A stretch of 64,000 bases of DNA, taken from contig NZ_AUAN01000008.1 of the NCBI RefSeq assembly GCF_000428745.1, positions 1-64,000 on the forward strand, given 5' to 3'. The notes under the pieces are model-generated. The model had not been told where the DNA came from. It saw only the letters and a list, made by a program, of their open reading frames with translations, and searched no databases. Shown piece after piece: positions 62,283-64,000 of this stretch. This DNA comes from Veillonella magna DSM 19857. GTDB lineage: Bacteria > Bacillota > Negativicutes > Veillonellales > Veillonellaceae. A program made the position numbers and the translations under genes. Every line of letters begins with the position of its first letter. The stretch's first letter is position 1.

Positions 62283-63632
62283 ATGGCTTTTGAAAGCTTA
62301 ACGGATAAACTGCAGGAAGCCTTTAAATCCTTGAAGAGTAAAGGAAAAATTTCCGAAGATGATGTTAACCGGGCTCTTCGCCAGGTGCGTACAGCCTTGC
62401 TGGAAGCGGACGTTAACTTTAAGGTCGCTAAGGACTTTATCGCTCGCATCAAGGAGAAAGCACTGGGTGAAGAAGTATTCGGTTCGTTAAACCCGGTTCA
62501 AACGGTTGTAAAAATCGTTAATGATGAGTTGACTGAGTTATTGGGTGGTACGCAAAGTCGTATTATGATTGCCTCCAAGCCTCCGACAATTATTATGCTT
62601 GTCGGTTTGCAAGGGGCCGGTAAGACGACAACGGCCGGCAAGCTCGCCGTATATCTTCGCAAACAAGGTAAGCATCCTATGTTGGTAGCCGCCGACGTAT
62701 ATCGTCCGGCAGCTATTAAGCAATTACAGGTAGTGGGGGCACAAATCGATGTGCCGGTGTTTGCCAAGGAAGAGGCCGGTGCGAATCCGGTGGATATTGC
62801 GAAGGAAGCGATTGAAGCTAGCACGCATATGCTCAAGGATATTGTCATCATCGATACGGCCGGTCGCTTGGCCATTGACGAAGAGTTGATGAACGAGCTC
62901 GTTAATATTAAAGGCGCTGTACATCCGCATGAAATCTTGTTGGTTGTGGACTCCATGATTGGTCAGGATGCGGTGACGACAGCGGAAACCTTTAATGAAA
63001 AGCTGGGCCTGGATGGTGTCATCCTTACTAAGCTTGACGGGGATGCGCGCGGTGGTGCCGCACTTTCCATCAAGGCTGTGACGGGGACACCGATTAAGTT
63101 CACCGGTACTAGTGAAAAGATGGACGGTCTCGAAGTATTTTATCCGGACCGAATGGCATCGCGCATTCTTGATTTAGGTGACTTCAAGTCATTGCTCGAA
63201 AGTGTACAGGGTGCCATTGATGAGGAAGAGGCAAAGGAAATGGCCAAGAAGATGGCCAAGAATAACTTTACCTTAGATGATTTCCTCAGCCAAATGCAGC
63301 AGGTTCGTAAGCTTGGTCCGTTGCAAAACATTCTTGGCTTGTTGCCGGGGATGGGCAAGATTAAGGATCAGCTTAAGGATATAGATATGGATAGCAAGGA
63401 AATTCGCCGTATCGAAGCCATCATCAAATCCATGACGAAGGCGGAACGGACGAATCCGAATATCCTCAACGGTTCACGTCGCAAACGCATTGCCGAAGGT
63501 TCCGGTATGCGGGTGCAGGATGTAAATCGTTTGTTGAAACAATTCGAGGAAGCTCGAAAGATGATGAAGAAAATGCAGTCTATGCGCAAAGGTAAGCGCG
63601 GTATGTTACCGAAGCTGCCGTTTATGGGCTAG
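62283..63632 (+). CDS. ffh: signal recognition particle protein Ffh
   Basis: The 449-aa GTPase binds SRP RNA and signal sequences of nascent membrane proteins. The NG domain has GLQGAGKTTTAGKLA (G1), DTAGR (G3) and TKLDGDARGG (G4 region). The methionine-rich M domain (about 300-449) includes the SGMRVQDVNRLLKQF RNA-binding helix. It is coupled to ylxM and followed 38 nt later by rpsP. No SRP RNA gene is in the window. Confidence 0.97.
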   Translation: MAFESLTDKLQEAFKSLKSKGKISEDDVNRALRQVRTALLEADVNFKVAKDFIARIKEKALGEEVFGSLNPVQTVVKIVNDELTELLGGTQSRIMIASKPPTIIMLVGLQGAGKTTTAGKLAVYLRKQGKHPMLVAADVYRPAAIKQLQVVGAQIDVPVFAKEEAGANPVDIAKEAIEASTHMLKDIVIIDTAGRLAIDEELMNELVNIKGAVHPHEILLVVDSMIGQDAVTTAETFNEKLGLDGVILTKLDGDARGGAALSIKAVTGTPIKFTGTSEKMDGLEVFYPDRMASRILDLGDFKSLLESVQGAIDEEEAKEMAKKMAKNNFTLDDFLSQMQQVRKLGPLQNILGLLPGMGKIKDQLKDIDMDSKEIRRIEAIIKSMTKAERTNPNILNGSRRKRIAEGSGMRVQDVNRLLKQFEEARKMMKKMQSMRKGKRGMLPKLPFMG

Positions 63633-63670
63633 TCTATAGATGGAAATCCTGATAAGGAGGTGAAATAGTA

Positions 63671-63934
63671 ATGTTAAAAATTCGTTTGACTCGTTTAGGT
63701 GCTAAAAAAGCTCCTTTCTATCGTATCGTTGTGGCTGACTCCCGCGCTCCGCGTGAAGGTCGTCCGGTTGATACCATCGGTCAGTACGACGCCACTAAAA
63801 ATCCGGCTATCGTAAACATCGACGAAGAAAAAGCGTTGACTTGGTTGGGTAAAGGTGCACAGCCGACTGACACGGTTCGCTCCCTTTTCAAACAGCACGG
63901 TGTAATGCAGAAATTCGCTGAAGCTAAGAAGTAA
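63671..63934 (+). CDS. rpsP: 30S ribosomal protein S16
   Basis: The 87-aa protein starts [20 protein letters not shown], as S16 proteins do, and continues with [20 protein letters not shown]-type sequence. It is needed for 30S assembly. AAGGAGGTGAAATAGTA precedes the ATG. Confidence 0.97.
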   Translation: MLKIRLTRLGAKKAPFYRIVVADSRAPREGRPVDTIGQYDATKNPAIVNIDEEKALTWLGKGAQPTDTVRSLFKQHGVMQKFAEAKK

Positions 63935-63952
63935 TTCGGAGAGAGGCATACT

Positions 63953-64000
63953 ATGATGAAAGAATTAATTACATTAATTGCGAAGTCATTGGTTAAGCAG
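63953..64000 (+). CDS. khpA: KH-domain RNA-binding protein KhpA, 5' end only
   Basis: Sixteen codons are visible (MMKELITLIAKSLVKQ), matching the N-terminus of KhpA/YlqC, and the rpsP-khpA order supports it. GGAGAGAGG precedes the ATG. The gene runs past the window edge; the first or second ATG may be the start. Confidence 0.7.
   Translation, partial: MMKELITLIAKSLVKQ

Overview
The window is a chromosomal segment of a low-to-medium GC member of the Bacillota. Several gene orders are typical of that phylum: divIC / S1-domain gene / ppx / tilS / hpt / ftsH, greA-lysS, murA-mreB, and ylxM-ffh-rpsP-khpA. A short-Q-loop cytochrome bd oxidase with a fused CydDC transporter, a class II fructose bisphosphatase and no sporulation genes would suit a Negativicutes (Veillonella-like) anaerobe. 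That placement is an inference and was not tested by any search.

Layout. 1-340: the 3' end of a 23S rRNA gene, a 5S rRNA gene and the rRNA operon terminator. 465-6734: mixed housekeeping genes (EFR1-type flavodoxin/ferredoxin protein, MsrB, M20 amidohydrolase, acetyltransferase, YgbA-like protein, MoaB-type protein, DUF47/PiT phosphate uptake pair). 6827-13665: a microaerobic respiration locus with an Rrf2-type Fe-S regulator, cydA, cydB and one fused cydDC gene. 13827-21638: two genes of unknown function, MarR and HD-domain genes, NAD salvage (pncB-nadE), a pyridoxal kinase, and a probable structured RNA leader before marR. 21740-25592: an ABC-F gene followed by a compact folate operon folE-folP-folB-folK. 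25749-43683: core genes for division, tRNA modification, purine salvage, proteolysis, biotin/CoA metabolism, transcript elongation, Lys/Ser aminoacylation, sugar phosphates, and cell wall synthesis or shape. 43877-47559: three exported-protein genes.

About 47.9-61.5 kb is accessory. It opens with a four-gene operon ending in a hairpin terminator: a WYL regulator, an HNH-like plus glycine-zipper membrane protein, a helical protein and a single-cluster ferredoxin-domain protein. From the second gene on, this DNA is visibly more A+T-rich and uses AGA arginine codons more than its surroundings. Then comes a cluster built around four membrane-anchored zinc-ribbon proteins, interleaved with an XRE regulator, small exported or membrane proteins, an OatA-like acyltransferase and a beta-lactamase-fold lipoprotein. 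Two genes here share an almost identical upstream element. This island is the best candidate for an undescribed system. 61.9-64.0 kb returns to core genes (ylxM, ffh, rpsP, start of khpA).

Regulatory sites stand out. There are early hairpins downstream of good promoters ahead of rrf2 and greA, an operator-like inverted repeat at the ftsH start site, a terminator with no upstream gene ahead of a zinc-ribbon gene, and a family of look-alike terminators. I saw no tRNA gene, CRISPR array, insertion sequence or prophage.
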